From: JACOMS01 sp051252005
GTDB taxonomy: Bacteria > Pseudomonadota > Alphaproteobacteria > Caulobacterales > Maricaulaceae
DNA length: 64,000 nucleotides
Reading direction: 5' to 3'
Assembly (NCBI GenBank): GCA_051252005.1
Contig: JBPOEZ010000001.1
Coordinates: 1 to 64,000 of the forward strand
Part shown: positions 1 through 9,024 of the stretch, one piece after another
Numbering within the stretch: position 1 is the stretch's first letter
Layout: each line of letters starts with the position of its first letter
Program-made: the position numbers and the translations under genes
The notes under the pieces: generated by a model
Database searches by the model: none
The model's input: the letters and a program-made list of their open reading frames with translations, nothing else
What the model was told of the DNA's origin: nothing

Positions 1-73
1 TACCATGGTCAACGTGGCCAATAGTACCAATGTTTGCGTGCGGCTTATTGCGCTCGAACTTCTCTTTTGCCAT
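1..73 (-). CDS. tuf: Elongation factor Tu, N-terminal fragment
   Basis: The reverse strand from 73 reads MAKEKFERNKPHANIGTIGH and continues VDHG, the invariant start of EF-Tu up to the first GTP-binding loop; the gene runs off the left edge of the window. EF-Tu is the GTPase that delivers aminoacyl-tRNA to the ribosome. It lies directly downstream of tRNA-Tyr and tRNA-Gly on the same strand, a common bacterial arrangement that suggests one transcript. Only about 24 codons are visible. Confidence 0.95.
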   Translation of the reverse strand, partial: MAKEKFERNKPHANIGTIGHVDHG

Positions 74-191
74 TTTTTAACTCTTTCAAGTCTACGCCCT
101 TATTCAAAGAGCCGGTTAAAAATGTGGCCTTTCGGCCGCTTGTGCCGCGCTACAGTGTATAGCATGGCTTTTCGGGATCACCCCGTAAATT

Positions 192-265
192 TGGAGCGGG
201 CGGCGAGAATCGAACTCGCGTCATCAGCTTGGAAGGCTGAGGTCTTACCACTACACAACGCCCGC
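192..265 (-). tRNA. tRNA-Gly (anticodon TCC)
   Basis: The reverse strand has a 7-bp acceptor stem GCGGGCG/CGCCCGC, a T arm with GTTCGATTC, an anticodon loop CTTCCAA giving TCC (reads GGA), and an encoded TCCA 3' end at 192-195. Length is 74 bases including CCA. It sits between tRNA-Tyr and tuf on the same strand. Confidence 0.95.
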
Positions 266-297
266 TGTGTTTATTTAGTTTTCCGCTAAGAGGCGGA

Positions 298-383
298 TGG
301 TGGAGAGGATTGGATTCGAACCAATGTACACATACGTGATCAGATTTACAGTCTGACGCCTTTAACCACTCGGCCACCTCTCC
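298..383 (-). tRNA. tRNA-Tyr (anticodon GTA)
   Basis: The reverse strand has acceptor stem GGAGAGG/CCTCTCC, D arm GGCCGAGTGGTTAAAGGC, anticodon stem-loop CAGACTGTAAATCTG with anticodon GTA, a long variable arm as expected for a class II tRNA, a T arm GGTTCGAATCC and an encoded ACCA end. Length is 86 bases. It is the first gene of the leftward Tyr-Gly-tuf cluster. Confidence 0.95.
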
Positions 384-521
384 AGTCCAAAACATCAGCT
401 GGTTAAGGGCTGATGATAAAAGTGTTGCCTCCAACAAAAAACGCTCTGTCATATGGATAGCTATCGTGTATAGCGTCCTCATAAACAGAGAGTGTCTTTT
501 AAAACCTGACGCTATATAGAG

Positions 522-1481
522 ATGACAAACGAAACACGCAAGAGACGATTTGAAAGAAAATCGCGACAATCCCGACAAAATACCGGGGAATCGGATGTGC
601 CTGCACGCCGTTCTGCAGGTATGCGCGCTCCAAGCGCTGATAACACGCCTCGATCGCCTAAAAAAGCGGATAAGGGGCGCGATTCTGGGCCGCGCCGCGA
701 TAAAAGAGGCGGCGGAAGCAAGAGCCAAGGCAGAGGTCAAGTAAACGGCAGAGGCCGCGAAGGCGGCGCAGGCTGGATTTGGGGACTGCACGCTGTCCGC
801 GCTGCGCTCGCCAATCCGCGCCGAACCATCCATGACGTTATGGTGACGGATACGGCTTTGTCCCGAATCGATCTTCCAGACGGCGCGCCGCAGCCGCGCA
901 TTGTACTCCCCGCTCAGCTTGACCGTGAATTTGGACAAGGGCACCAAGGCGTTGCGATCAAAGCCGCCCCGCTTGAATGGCCAGACATTATTGACCTCGC
1001 TGCGCAGGACGAAGAAAACGGCCTGATTCTTGTGCTCGACCAGATCACAGACCCGCATAATGTGGGCGCTATGCTTCGCCTTTGTTCGGCGTTCGGCGTT
1101 CGCGCCCTTGTCATGCAGACCCGCAAAGCCCCGCCTTTATCAGGCGCGGCGGCAAAAGTCGCTGTTGGCTGCGTTGAAACTGTGCCTGTTTGCCTTGTGA
1201 CCAATATCGCCAACACGCTGCAAGACCTGCAAAAACAGCACTGGATCGTAACGGGCCTCGCGGGGGAAACCGATATTGAGCTCTCCCAAGCGCTATCGGG
1301 CGGCGGTAATCATGTCATCGTTATGGGCGCTGAAGGCCCAGGGCTTAGAACCCGCGTCCGTGACAACTGCGATCAACTCGCCCGAATCCCCATGTTATCC
1401 TCTGATGTTGCCGGAGAAGCCGAAAGCCTCAACGTCGCCACGGCGGCCGGCATTGCGCTGTATGAGGTTCGGAGGCGTTAG
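522..1481 (+). CDS. rlmB: 23S rRNA (guanosine-2'-O-)-methyltransferase RlmB, SpoU/TrmH family
   Basis: This 319-residue protein has an Arg/Lys-rich, probably disordered first ~80 residues, then the substrate-binding region and a SPOUT methyltransferase domain. The three SpoU motifs are visible: DQITDPHNVGAMLR near residue 173, MGAEGPGLR near 268, and ESLNVATAAGIALYE near the C terminus. In the family these form the knotted SAM site that 2'-O-methylates a guanosine of 23S rRNA. It is divergent from the tRNA-Tyr/Gly/tuf cluster. Membership of the TrmH family is certain; RlmB rather than another 2'-O-methylase is the best fit for length and context. Confidence 0.88.
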   Translation: MTNETRKRRFERKSRQSRQNTGESDVPARRSAGMRAPSADNTPRSPKKADKGRDSGPRRDKRGGGSKSQGRGQVNGRGREGGAGWIWGLHAVRAALANPRRTIHDVMVTDTALSRIDLPDGAPQPRIVLPAQLDREFGQGHQGVAIKAAPLEWPDIIDLAAQDEENGLILVLDQITDPHNVGAMLRLCSAFGVRALVMQTRKAPPLSGAAAKVAVGCVETVPVCLVTNIANTLQDLQKQHWIVTGLAGETDIELSQALSGGGNHVIVMGAEGPGLRTRVRDNCDQLARIPMLSSDVAGEAESLNVATAAGIALYEVRRR

Positions 1482-1489
1482 CCGCGAAG

Positions 1490-2005
1490 CTAATCGAAAG
1501 TTGCCATCCTGTCTTCATGATCGGTCGGCGGGCCGTAGCGGTTCATGCCAAGCGTGCCACGTTTGGCCCATAGAATCACGAAGCCTAAATAGACGACGGC
1601 CATGACCGTAATGCTCATCAGAAATAAGGGGTGCTCTTCTGGTAGGTGCGCAAATGGCGCGTCGATGAAGAAAACAAGATAGCTGAAACCCTGCCACCAG
1701 CCAGACATATTAATGTCGTGAAGTCTACGTGAAGTGACGGCCAGTGCAGGGATCAAAAGCGCGACTCCGCTGATCGTGCCGAACAGACCGTTGGATAACC
1801 CTAATGTCATTAAAAGGGTCGTGCTAAACGTCTCCCTATACTCTCCCTCGGGAAAGAAGGAGAAGACTTTTATATCGACCGTCTCAAACACAAAATAGAC
1901 GATAGCGGTGAAAAACATAAACCACCAAAACTCTGATCGGCTCGCGCGGCCAGAAAAGTCTGCATATTTACGTAGGCAGGTTTGTACGGATTGTATCATG
2001 TTCAT
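1490..2005 (-). CDS. DUF805 family inner-membrane protein
   Basis: A 171-residue protein beginning MNMIQSVQTCLRKYADFSGR, followed by ASRSEFWWF, the signature of DUF805 (YhaH/YhaI-like) proteins. About four hydrophobic segments follow (roughly residues 27-45, 68-85, 118-133, 136-150). The RRLHD motif near residue 92 is also typical. Function in this family is unknown; it acts in the cytoplasmic membrane. It is convergent with rlmB, with an 8-base gap. Confidence 0.75.
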   Translation of the reverse strand: MNMIQSVQTCLRKYADFSGRASRSEFWWFMFFTAIVYFVFETVDIKVFSFFPEGEYRETFSTTLLMTLGLSNGLFGTISGVALLIPALAVTSRRLHDINMSGWWQGFSYLVFFIDAPFAHLPEEHPLFLMSITVMAVVYLGFVILWAKRGTLGMNRYGPPTDHEDRMATFD

Positions 2006-2084
2006 AATGCACCTTAGCCAAAGCGATTTCTATTGAAAACCTAAATCCTCTTGGCTAGGCAAGCGGGGCAATAAGGGGAAGACA

Positions 2085-2915
2085 ATGAGAGATTTTAAAA
2101 ACGCTGTGGCTGTAGTGACAGGCGCGGGGTCAGGCATAGGCCGAGCGCTTGCGATTAATCTGGCAGGGCAGGGCGCGCATATTGCGATCTCTGATATTAA
2201 TAAAGCCAGCCTCGCCGAGACGGCGGATATGCTTGCCGCTTTTGACGTGAAAGTTAAGGCCGATGTTTTGGACATCACGGACGAAGACGGCGTGTTTAAG
2301 TATGCCGAAGCGATTCGGGATCATTTCGGCCACGTTAATCTTGTCATCAACAACGCAGGCGCGGCTTTGTCGGGCGATTTTGCCAAGGCGTCTATGCAAG
2401 ATTTCAAATGGCAGATGGATGTCAACTTTTGGGGCGTCGCCTACGGCACGAAAGCTTTCCTCCCGATTTTAGAGCAGGCCGAGTGGGGACATATCGTTAA
2501 TATCTCCAGCATCTTTGGCATCATCGCCTCGCCAAGCAATAGCGCCTATAATGCAAGTAAGTTTGCCGTGCGCGGCATGACCGAAGCGCTGCGGATAGAA
2601 CTCGACGCAGCGGGAAGCACAGTGTCCTGTACTTGCGTGCATCCGGGTGGTGTCAAAACCAATATTGCGCGAACAGCCCGCGTCGTGAACACAAACGATC
2701 CGAACGCGAGTACACCCGATGAGCTCGCAGACCGCTTTGATGCTGTCGCGAAGACGACGCCGGAAAAAGCGGCTCAGACCATCCTCAAAGGCGCGGCGAA
2801 AAACAAGAAACGTGTTCTGGTCGGCGGCGATGCTTGGCTGCTCGATAAAATACAGCGGCTAATGCCGACAGGCTATGGGTCGATAATAGGTCGCCTGTTA
2901 AAAAAAGACGAGTAA
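2085..2915 (+). CDS. Short-chain dehydrogenase/reductase (SDR)
   Basis: A 276-residue classical SDR with cofactor motif TGAGSGIG at residues 12-19, NNAG near 88, and the catalytic YNASK near 155-159 preceded by the active-site serine in NISS. The Asp in SDINK after the second strand suggests NAD(H) preference (inference). The substrate cannot be read from sequence. Start is supported by a strong ribosome binding site, AAGGGGAA, 4 bases before ATG. The following DUF1295 gene, 83 bases downstream on the same strand, may share its transcript. Confidence 0.88.
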   Translation: MRDFKNAVAVVTGAGSGIGRALAINLAGQGAHIAISDINKASLAETADMLAAFDVKVKADVLDITDEDGVFKYAEAIRDHFGHVNLVINNAGAALSGDFAKASMQDFKWQMDVNFWGVAYGTKAFLPILEQAEWGHIVNISSIFGIIASPSNSAYNASKFAVRGMTEALRIELDAAGSTVSCTCVHPGGVKTNIARTARVVNTNDPNASTPDELADRFDAVAKTTPEKAAQTILKGAAKNKKRVLVGGDAWLLDKIQRLMPTGYGSIIGRLLKKDE

Positions 2916-2998
2916 GCCTCGCTTTCCTTCGGGAGTAATTTTCATCTGGTAATGTTGACGACGCGTGTATACCTTTTGCTAAAAAAGGGGACCTACTG

Positions 2999-3829
2999 AT
3001 GCTAATTCACGATATTCTAGTTAATGCCAGCCACAGCGCCGCTGCGCTATTGATCTGTCTGGCGACGCTTTGGTTGATTTCGCTTAAAATCCGCGACGCC
3101 AGTATCATCGATATTTTCTGGGGCGCAGGCTTTGGGGTCGTTGCGATGGTGTGTCTTTATCTCGTGCCGATTAAGACGCCTTATATCTATCTGCTCGCGG
3201 CGCTGCCGACGATCTGGGCCGTTAGGCTTTCACTGTACTTAGCGAACCGTAATCTCGGTCACGGCGAAGATAAACGCTACGTTTTCATGCAAAAGCGCGC
3301 AGAGAAAAAAGGTATGAGCGAAATGGCGTGGCGACGCCGAGCGTTTCTGACGATCTTTCTCGGGCAGGGTATTTTGATCATGATTGTCTCTGCGCCTGTC
3401 TGGGCGGGTATTGCGTCTGGGAAATTGCAAGCTGTTGATATTGGCCTTCTCTCAATCATAGGCGCCGCCCTTTGGCTCATCGGTTTCCTGTTTGAGGCTA
3501 TTGGCGATGCGCAGCTGTCTAAATTCATGAAAAAAATGAAGGATTATGACGGGGCCTACGAAGATAAGCCCGTGCTTGACACAGGCCTGTGGAAGTTTAC
3601 CCGTCACCCTAACTATTTCGGCAATGCCTGTATGTGGTGGGGGATTTGGCTTGTAGCCTGTCAGGCGCCTTTTGGATGGGTCACGATTTTCGCGCCTTTG
3701 ATGATGACGCTTCTTTTGACCCGCGTGTCTGGCCGTGATCTTCTGGAGCGGGAGCTGAAGAAACGCCCCGCCTATGTGGCGTACGTCAATCGCACCTCCA
3801 GCTTCATCCCGTGGCCACCTAAATCTTGA
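2999..3829 (+). CDS. DUF1295 membrane protein (steroid reductase / ICMT-like fold)
   Basis: A 276-residue polytopic membrane protein with about six hydrophobic segments. The C-terminal motif TGLWKFTRHPNYFGNA (around residue 195-210), followed by a conserved WWGIWL, is the hallmark of DUF1295 and of the wider 3-oxo-5-alpha-steroid 4-dehydrogenase / isoprenylcysteine methyltransferase group. Members are thought to act on lipid or isoprenoid substrates in the membrane; here the substrate is unknown. A GGGGACC ribosome site precedes the ATG. Placement next to an SDR gene is compatible with a lipid-modifying pair, but that is inference. Confidence 0.8.
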   Translation: MLIHDILVNASHSAAALLICLATLWLISLKIRDASIIDIFWGAGFGVVAMVCLYLVPIKTPYIYLLAALPTIWAVRLSLYLANRNLGHGEDKRYVFMQKRAEKKGMSEMAWRRRAFLTIFLGQGILIMIVSAPVWAGIASGKLQAVDIGLLSIIGAALWLIGFLFEAIGDAQLSKFMKKMKDYDGAYEDKPVLDTGLWKFTRHPNYFGNACMWWGIWLVACQAPFGWVTIFAPLMMTLLLTRVSGRDLLERELKKRPAYVAYVNRTSSFIPWPPKS

Positions 3830-3913
3830 GCCAGATTAGTTTTTAGGCTACAATATAGTGGGCGCTATCGGCATTTCGGTGTCGGGGCTTCATTTTTTTA
3901 AACGGAGATCACC

Positions 3914-4465
3914 ATGAAATTACTATCTAAACTTCTGCTTACAGCGGCTTTGACAACAAGCTTTGCCGCCGCTCCCGCTATGGCTGGCCCTTTCAGCATG
4001 CTTAAGGACAAAGCAAAAGCCGAAGCGAAAAAAGAAGCCGAAAAAGAAATTAAACGTCAGGCCAAAGAAGAAGCCAAGAAGCAATTACAGTCAGTCGCTG
4101 GCGTTAGCGAAGGCACGGCGGAAACCGCTGTCGACGGTACAGAGAAAGTGCTGGAAATGACCGGCGTGATCGAAGCCGCGCCAAAAGAAGATAACAGCCT
4201 GACTGGCAAAGCTTTCAGCCTTGCGAAAGACAGCCTGAAAGCAAAGACCGTCTCTGATGATGAGCTTGTCGAAGAAGCGTTAGAAGAAATGGCCGAAGAA
4301 GACACGACCGTCAAAAAAGTCGTCATCACAGAGGTCACAACGATTGAGACGACAGAAGAAACGGTTCCTGCCGTGCCTGCGCCGCTCCCGCCGGTTAACT
4401 GCCCCGAAGGCACGACCGCTCAAGACGATGGCACCTGCATGATCACAGGCGACTTTGGTCTCTAA
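3914..4465 (+). CDS. Secreted coiled-coil protein with C-terminal Cys-x11-Cys motif
   Basis: A 183-residue protein with a clear signal peptide (Lys, hydrophobic core, cleavage near APAMA-GPF). A highly charged Lys/Glu/Ala helix follows (residues ~32-60, a likely coiled coil), then a Thr/Glu-rich acidic stretch and a proline-rich linker VPAVPAPLPP. It ends with NCPEGTTAQDDGTCM, a Cys-x11-Cys unit found three more times in the lipoprotein at 21595-22530. No known family is recognised; the protein is probably periplasmic or surface-linked. A GGAG ribosome site precedes the ATG. Confidence 0.7.
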   Translation: MKLLSKLLLTAALTTSFAAAPAMAGPFSMLKDKAKAEAKKEAEKEIKRQAKEEAKKQLQSVAGVSEGTAETAVDGTEKVLEMTGVIEAAPKEDNSLTGKAFSLAKDSLKAKTVSDDELVEEALEEMAEEDTTVKKVVITEVTTIETTEETVPAVPAPLPPVNCPEGTTAQDDGTCMITGDFGL

Positions 4466-4473
4466 GAAAAACA

Positions 4474-4508
4474 GTGTGGCCGTACAATGCGGCCACACGC
4501 TTATATTA
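4474..4508 (+). terminator. Hairpin downstream of the coiled-coil protein gene
   Basis: A perfect 9-bp inverted repeat, GTGTGGCCG / CGGCCACAC with loop TACAATG, lies 9 bases after the stop codon at 4465. It is followed by an AT-rich run (TTATATTATA) rather than a clean U-tract, so it may be a moderate terminator. Confidence 0.55.
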
Positions 4509-4529
4509 TAGGCTCGGCATCAAACGTCA

Positions 4530-4615
4530 GTCATCCTTGACTTGACCCGGGATCTCGCCGTTATGGCGTGCAGTACCCGATAACGCCTAGGTCCCGGCGC
4601 GGGGGCCGGGATGAC
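4530..4615. repeat. REP-like palindromic intergenic element, copy 1
   Basis: An 86-base element bounded by GTCATCC and GGATGAC with internal CCCGGGATCTCG and CCCGGCGCGGGGGCCGGG arms. Related elements recur at 18000-18089, 28160-28237 and 28917-29003. It fills the space between two convergent genes. This resembles the GTCATCCCGG-type dispersed elements common between genes in alphaproteobacteria. Confidence 0.7.
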
Positions 4616-4623
4616 AGGCTAGC

Positions 4624-6126
4624 CTACGCCCGCCGCCATGTTGTGCCTTCGGCGCTGTCTTCTAGGACGATGCCTTTGGCTTTGAGGGTGTCGCGGATTT
4701 CGTCGGAGCGTTTGAAGTTTGCGCCCATAGCGGCTTTGTCGCCGGCTTTTTTAGCCTTAATGGCAGACGTCTTCGCGGCGTCGCGTTCAGCGATCAGCGC
4801 GTTAATTTCGGCTTCTTCATCATCGCTCGTATCCCCGCGGAACCAGTCTTCGGGGTCTTTCTGTAGGAGGCCAATGAGATCACAAAAGTACAAAGCTGTT
4901 TCTAAGTGTTGTTGAACGAACTTGAGCTTCCTTTCATTTAGCATGATTTGATCGTCTAAGTTTATGCCAGCTGGAATTTGATCCGCGTTCATTTCTTCGT
5001 TCTTACGGCCTATCGTTTCGAAAAATAATGATACCATGGAGATAAACCCAGGAGTACCTATATCCTCATACAGAATGTTGAATGGATAAGGGTGGGCATC
5101 AATCGGTGCGCTACTGCCCTTAAAAAGCTTATACATTCTATACCAACGATCCAACTGAGCCTTACTCTCTTTCAGTAAATCCTCAGACCAAATGAGTTCA
5201 CTCCGATAATGCGCCTTAAGCAGCGCCAATCTTATAACTTCCCCGTCCCAATCCTTCCGCAAATCGCTAATCAATTTCACGTTCCCAATGCTCTTGGACA
5301 TCTTTTCGCTGCCCATATTGAGGAACTCATTATGGACCCAAAATTTGGCCATGGGTTTGCCGTGGGCGCAGTTGCTTTGCGCGATTTCGTTTTCGTGGTG
5401 CGGGAATTTAAGGTCTACGCCGCCGCAGTGAATATCGATCGTTTCGCCGAGGACGGCTTTGCTCATGGCGGAACATTCTATGTGCCAGCCAGGGCGGCCA
5501 CGCCCGAAAGGTGCGTCCCATCCGACGCCGTCGAGTTCAGGTTTCCACAAGACAAAATCAGCGGCGTTTTTCTTGCGCGCGACTTCGCCTTCGCCGACAC
5601 GGTCACCGCCTCGTAAGTTTTCAAGCGTGTTGCCAGAGAGCTTGCCGTAATCCTCATATTTGGACACGTCAAAGAACACATGTCCGTCGGAAGCGTAGGC
5701 GTAACCGTCTTTTAAAAGCGTTTCGATCAAATCAATCATGCCGCCAATATTGTCTGTGGCTTTGGGTTGATGCGTCGGCGGCAAACATCCGAGCGCTTCT
5801 AAATCTTCATTATAAATCCGCGCATATTTCTCGGTGATTTCCGAAATCGGCACGCCTTGCTCTTTGGCCGCCGCAATGATTTTGTCGTCTACGTCCGTAA
5901 TGTTGCGCGCGTAAACCACATGATCTTCGCCGTAAATATGACGGAGCACGCGGAACAGAACATCCGCGACAACGGCGGCGCGGGCATTGCCGATATGGGC
6001 ATAGGAATAAACCGTCGGCCCGCAATTATACATGGTCACCCGATTGGGATCCATAGGGGTAAACGGCTCCTTTTTGCGCGTAAGCGAATTATAGAGGGTC
6101 AGCTGCGGTGGTGTCTGGTCAGTCAT
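4624..6126 (-). CDS. cysS: Cysteine--tRNA ligase
   Basis: A 500-residue class I aminoacyl-tRNA synthetase that charges tRNA-Cys. Visible signatures: zinc-ligand cysteine in MYNCGPTVY (residue 35), the HIGH-type motif HIGN (44-47), and the KMSKS loop in GSEKMSKSIGN. The C-terminal part carries the helical DALR-type region and a basic tail. The ATG at 6126 is preferred because an AAGGA site lies about 8 bases before it and the protein then begins at the usual point; an upstream in-frame ATG at 6177 would overlap the divergent gene. Length is normal for the family. Confidence 0.95.
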   Translation of the reverse strand: MTDQTPPQLTLYNSLTRKKEPFTPMDPNRVTMYNCGPTVYSYAHIGNARAAVVADVLFRVLRHIYGEDHVVYARNITDVDDKIIAAAKEQGVPISEITEKYARIYNEDLEALGCLPPTHQPKATDNIGGMIDLIETLLKDGYAYASDGHVFFDVSKYEDYGKLSGNTLENLRGGDRVGEGEVARKKNAADFVLWKPELDGVGWDAPFGRGRPGWHIECSAMSKAVLGETIDIHCGGVDLKFPHHENEIAQSNCAHGKPMAKFWVHNEFLNMGSEKMSKSIGNVKLISDLRKDWDGEVIRLALLKAHYRSELIWSEDLLKESKAQLDRWYRMYKLFKGSSAPIDAHPYPFNILYEDIGTPGFISMVSLFFETIGRKNEEMNADQIPAGINLDDQIMLNERKLKFVQQHLETALYFCDLIGLLQKDPEDWFRGDTSDDEEAEINALIAERDAAKTSAIKAKKAGDKAAMGANFKRSDEIRDTLKAKGIVLEDSAEGTTWRRA

Positions 6127-6171
6127 GGGGTCATCCTTTATACAAGGCCGTCTATTTTTGAAAGTCTCTTG

Positions 6172-6795
6172 ATGCAATACTTCAAAACCCAGAAGGTCGT
6201 GATTATCCTTTTAATCGGTATCGTGGCCGCGTTTGCAATTTCCGGCGCGATGAAACCGGATGCGGGGCTTTTGAAATTCAAAGTGCGCGGCGAAACGGCC
6301 TATGGCTACGGGACAACCACCACGCGCTCGCTCTCGGATTTTAAAGGCTTCCTTCGCGACAACCCGCAGGTCACAACGCTGGTTCTCAAGAAAATGCCAG
6401 GGACACAGGACAGTGTCACGAATACGAAAATCGCGCGGCTCATCCGCGCAAACGGGCTGAAAACGCGGCTTGAAGGCAATAGCTATATTGCCTCGGGCGC
6501 GGTGGATTTATTCATTGCAGGGGCCGAGCGGACAATGGAATGCGGCGCGCTGATCGGCGTGCATAGCTGGTCGATGGGCACGGACGGCGCGCTGATTAAG
6601 GGGCCACGCTACCATCCGAAAAACCTCGGCGTTGACCGCTTCCAAAAATTCCATGAGGATTTTCTATCGGACATGGGCGTTGATCCGGCGTTCTACGTTT
6701 TCACACGCGAATCCGCCTTGCCCGAAGACCTTTATGTTTTGAGCGCGGCAGATATAGAAAAATACGGACTGCTAACGTCTAGCGGCTGTGAGTGA
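6172..6795 (+). CDS. COG3904-type secreted ClpP/crotonase-fold protein
   Basis: A 207-residue protein with an N-terminal membrane anchor or signal (residues 8-28, VVIILLIGIVAAFAISG). Its core reads NSYIASGAVDLFIAGAER and then GALIGVHSW, matching the predicted periplasmic COG3904 family, which has a ClpP/crotonase-like fold; the Ser of IASGA and the His of GVHSW could form a serine-protease-like dyad. The C-terminal part includes MGVDPAFYVFTRES and AADIEKYGLL, also typical. The substrate is unknown. It is divergent from cysS with only 45 bases between starts, so the two promoters must overlap. Confidence 0.7.
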   Translation: MQYFKTQKVVIILLIGIVAAFAISGAMKPDAGLLKFKVRGETAYGYGTTTTRSLSDFKGFLRDNPQVTTLVLKKMPGTQDSVTNTKIARLIRANGLKTRLEGNSYIASGAVDLFIAGAERTMECGALIGVHSWSMGTDGALIKGPRYHPKNLGVDRFQKFHEDFLSDMGVDPAFYVFTRESALPEDLYVLSAADIEKYGLLTSSGCE

Positions 6796-6823
6796 TTTGG
6801 AAAACGTTGGCAGCGCTTGTTGA

Positions 6824-8299
6824 TTAAACTTCAAGAGGTTTCACATTTTTCATCGACTTATCCAAAAGTTCGAGACACATGAGGACAGAAAAGACAGCCC
6901 ACGCGGGGAGGATTTGTAGCATGATGCGATTGCCCGAATCCTGCGCGCCGAGACGGTACGGGAACTCGCGGTAAAGACCGAGCATGATCACTAAAAACAC
7001 AGAAGATATAACGATACGAAGAAAAAGCCCGCTATGAGTTTTCGATGTATCATAGACCGTAAATATCATGAGCAGCACAAACAGAACGGCCCATGTGTAA
7101 CCGCTCATCCCAACGCGTGACGTCATATTGTGGATCATATGGCTGGCCGTATCTTGTGTGTGGGCAAAGTCTTTTGTGGTCATGTAAAGGCAAATCAGAA
7201 CAATTAAAGCCGGCAGAGCTTTAGAGCCCAGAGTGATTAGCGGACGAAGCGGCGCGATGAGCCAGAGCGCTGCGGCAATGACAGGGGCCAAAGACAGGAC
7301 TGACAGCGCCAAAGCTCCGTTCTTAGATATAATTGTGCCTGTCACGTTCGCGGGTATGATTGTGTAAAGAATAAACATCCAAACTGCGGCGACTGTGCAA
7401 GCAATCCCGAGCGCGAAAAGTCGCGCCTTGGGGTTTTTGACGGGGGTGGCTACAAAGAGAAGCCCGATAATGTTCAGAAACAAAACTCCCTCGAGGCGGC
7501 AAATGCTGACCGCTATTAGCGTGATTACGAGCGGCGCGTAAGCGGCTGTTTGTCCCCGCGCTGTGATCAGCCAAATACAAGCGCAAGCACAGAAGAAAAA
7601 TGCCGCCATCGGCAGGTTAGGCATGTAATACACGCTATGATAAATAAATTGTGGGGTGCTTAGAATAAGCAGGGGAGCGCTGAGACACGCGGTTATAAGA
7701 ACGCCGCGCGGCAGGGCGATAGAACGGCCAAAATCATAGATAAGGCCGGAAGCCAAAATAGCGATAAAAACAGCAAAAAGAATAGAGGCAATGGCGCTAT
7801 AGTCTGCGCCCCAAAATCCGGCAGGGGCATTCCCGAAGGCGAGAAAGCCGGAATAACTTGAGATAAACCCTTTCACTGGGGGGGACCAAAGTCCGTTATC
7901 AATTAACGTGATGTTCCCAGTGAGGGTCGCGTATTTAAAGGCGTCATAGAGCATGACTGAGGCTTTAAGCTGCGATTGAATGAGGGTGATCAGAGCCACA
8001 ATGATGAGGAGGACAAGCCCGTCCATGGCCAAATCTTTGGCACCCATCGCGCCTTTTTTGGCGCTGATGAAAATGAAACCGGCGAGCGCTAGGGTAACAA
8101 GCAACCCGAGTGAGAAAAGCGTGACAGGCACTTTCAGAAGCAGCAACAGCAGAACGCCAAAAGCAATGGCGGCAAAACCAATGGGAAAGCTTAGTCCAAG
8201 ACGAATAGGAAGGGCTATGGTATTCGTGCGGTAACTGACGAAAACAAGTCCGGTGAAACAGAGTGAAAAACCGTATAAGAATTCAAAAAACCAGATCAT
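6824..8299 (-). CDS. Polytopic membrane protein, unknown (glycosyltransferase-like topology)
   Basis: About 491 residues with roughly 11-13 hydrophobic helices and no clear catalytic motif. The many-helix layout with short loops resembles GT-C-type glycosyltransferases or polysaccharide polymerases, but no defining motif is seen, so this is only an analogy. The start at 8299 is chosen because it forms an ATGA overlap with the upstream gene's stop. It is the last gene of a three-gene leftward operon whose first gene looks like a glucuronyl C5-epimerase, which suggests a role in making or moving a surface glycan. Confidence 0.6.
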   Translation of the reverse strand: MIWFFEFLYGFSLCFTGLVFVSYRTNTIALPIRLGLSFPIGFAAIAFGVLLLLLLKVPVTLFSLGLLVTLALAGFIFISAKKGAMGAKDLAMDGLVLLIIVALITLIQSQLKASVMLYDAFKYATLTGNITLIDNGLWSPPVKGFISSYSGFLAFGNAPAGFWGADYSAIASILFAVFIAILASGLIYDFGRSIALPRGVLITACLSAPLLILSTPQFIYHSVYYMPNLPMAAFFFCACACIWLITARGQTAAYAPLVITLIAVSICRLEGVLFLNIIGLLFVATPVKNPKARLFALGIACTVAAVWMFILYTIIPANVTGTIISKNGALALSVLSLAPVIAAALWLIAPLRPLITLGSKALPALIVLICLYMTTKDFAHTQDTASHMIHNMTSRVGMSGYTWAVLFVLLMIFTVYDTSKTHSGLFLRIVISSVFLVIMLGLYREFPYRLGAQDSGNRIMLQILPAWAVFSVLMCLELLDKSMKNVKPLEV

Positions 8300-9024
8300 A
8301 ATGCAGGACACTTATGCTTGACGGCGAGCCATTGCGGGCCGTCTTTGGCAGCGCGAAATAAAACGATATCATCACCGGATCCGGCGTATAAAGATAGCGT
8401 TTCGCCGTTTGGCAGCGTATAGTCAGCCGCAGGTTTTGCGGAGCCAAGAGATCCGATCAGAGCGGCACGCGCTTCGCCGGAAAGGGCCATGCCTTTTGCA
8501 GATTTTGCAGCGGCGTAATTAATGAGAACTGATTTATTGATACGGCCGCCAGTCTCAAAGCAATATTGCGAAAACTTTTCATGGTCTCTTAAGTAGAATA
8601 AATAAGCAAAGCGCTCTTTGATGTTTCGGCCTGGGTAGACTTCTGCAAGAGCCGAAAGCTTGAGCGAGTCCTTGGCTTCGATTTTGACATTTTGCGCGGA
8701 AATTTGAGTCCAAGCCGTCAATAAGTTGGCGGCAGAGAAAACAAAAATAAGGGGAACTGCAAGAAAGATTAAGCGTTTGAAATTGCTCTGTAAAATCGTC
8801 ATGATTCCGCCGACGAAACCAAATGCAGTCATGAAGATTGCGAGCAGGCTTAACGTAATCTTGTTTCCGAAACGGTTGGATAGAATATCAGGATTGCTTC
8901 TCGCCCAGATAAAGAAACACACACCGAAAGCGGTCATCAGTGCAAAGACCATGATGCGAAAATATTGGCCAAAAACTCCAGAAAAGGGTGCAGGATTCAG
9001 CGGGGTAGAGTCTAAGCTTGTCAT
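8296..9024 (-). CDS. Membrane protein with extracytoplasmic C-terminal domain, unknown
   Basis: A 242-residue protein with three predicted membrane helices (about residues 22-40, 57-76, 86-105) and a ~135-residue soluble C-terminal part containing PGRNIKERFAYLFYLRDHEK. No family is recognised. It overlaps the upstream gene by ATGA at 9021-9024 and the downstream gene by ATGA at 8296-8299, so all three are almost certainly translationally coupled. Confidence 0.65.
   Translation of the reverse strand: MTSLDSTPLNPAPFSGVFGQYFRIMVFALMTAFGVCFFIWARSNPDILSNRFGNKITLSLLAIFMTAFGFVGGIMTILQSNFKRLIFLAVPLIFVFSAANLLTAWTQISAQNVKIEAKDSLKLSALAEVYPGRNIKERFAYLFYLRDHEKFSQYCFETGGRINKSVLINYAAAKSAKGMALSGEARAALIGSLGSAKPAADYTLPNGETLSLYAGSGDDIVLFRAAKDGPQWLAVKHKCPAL

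Noticed and set aside
150..1058. A 302-codon open frame on the reverse strand across the tRNA genes and rlmB
   Set aside because: It runs through two tRNA genes and antisense to the SpoU motifs of rlmB; composition shows no protein family. A shadow frame.
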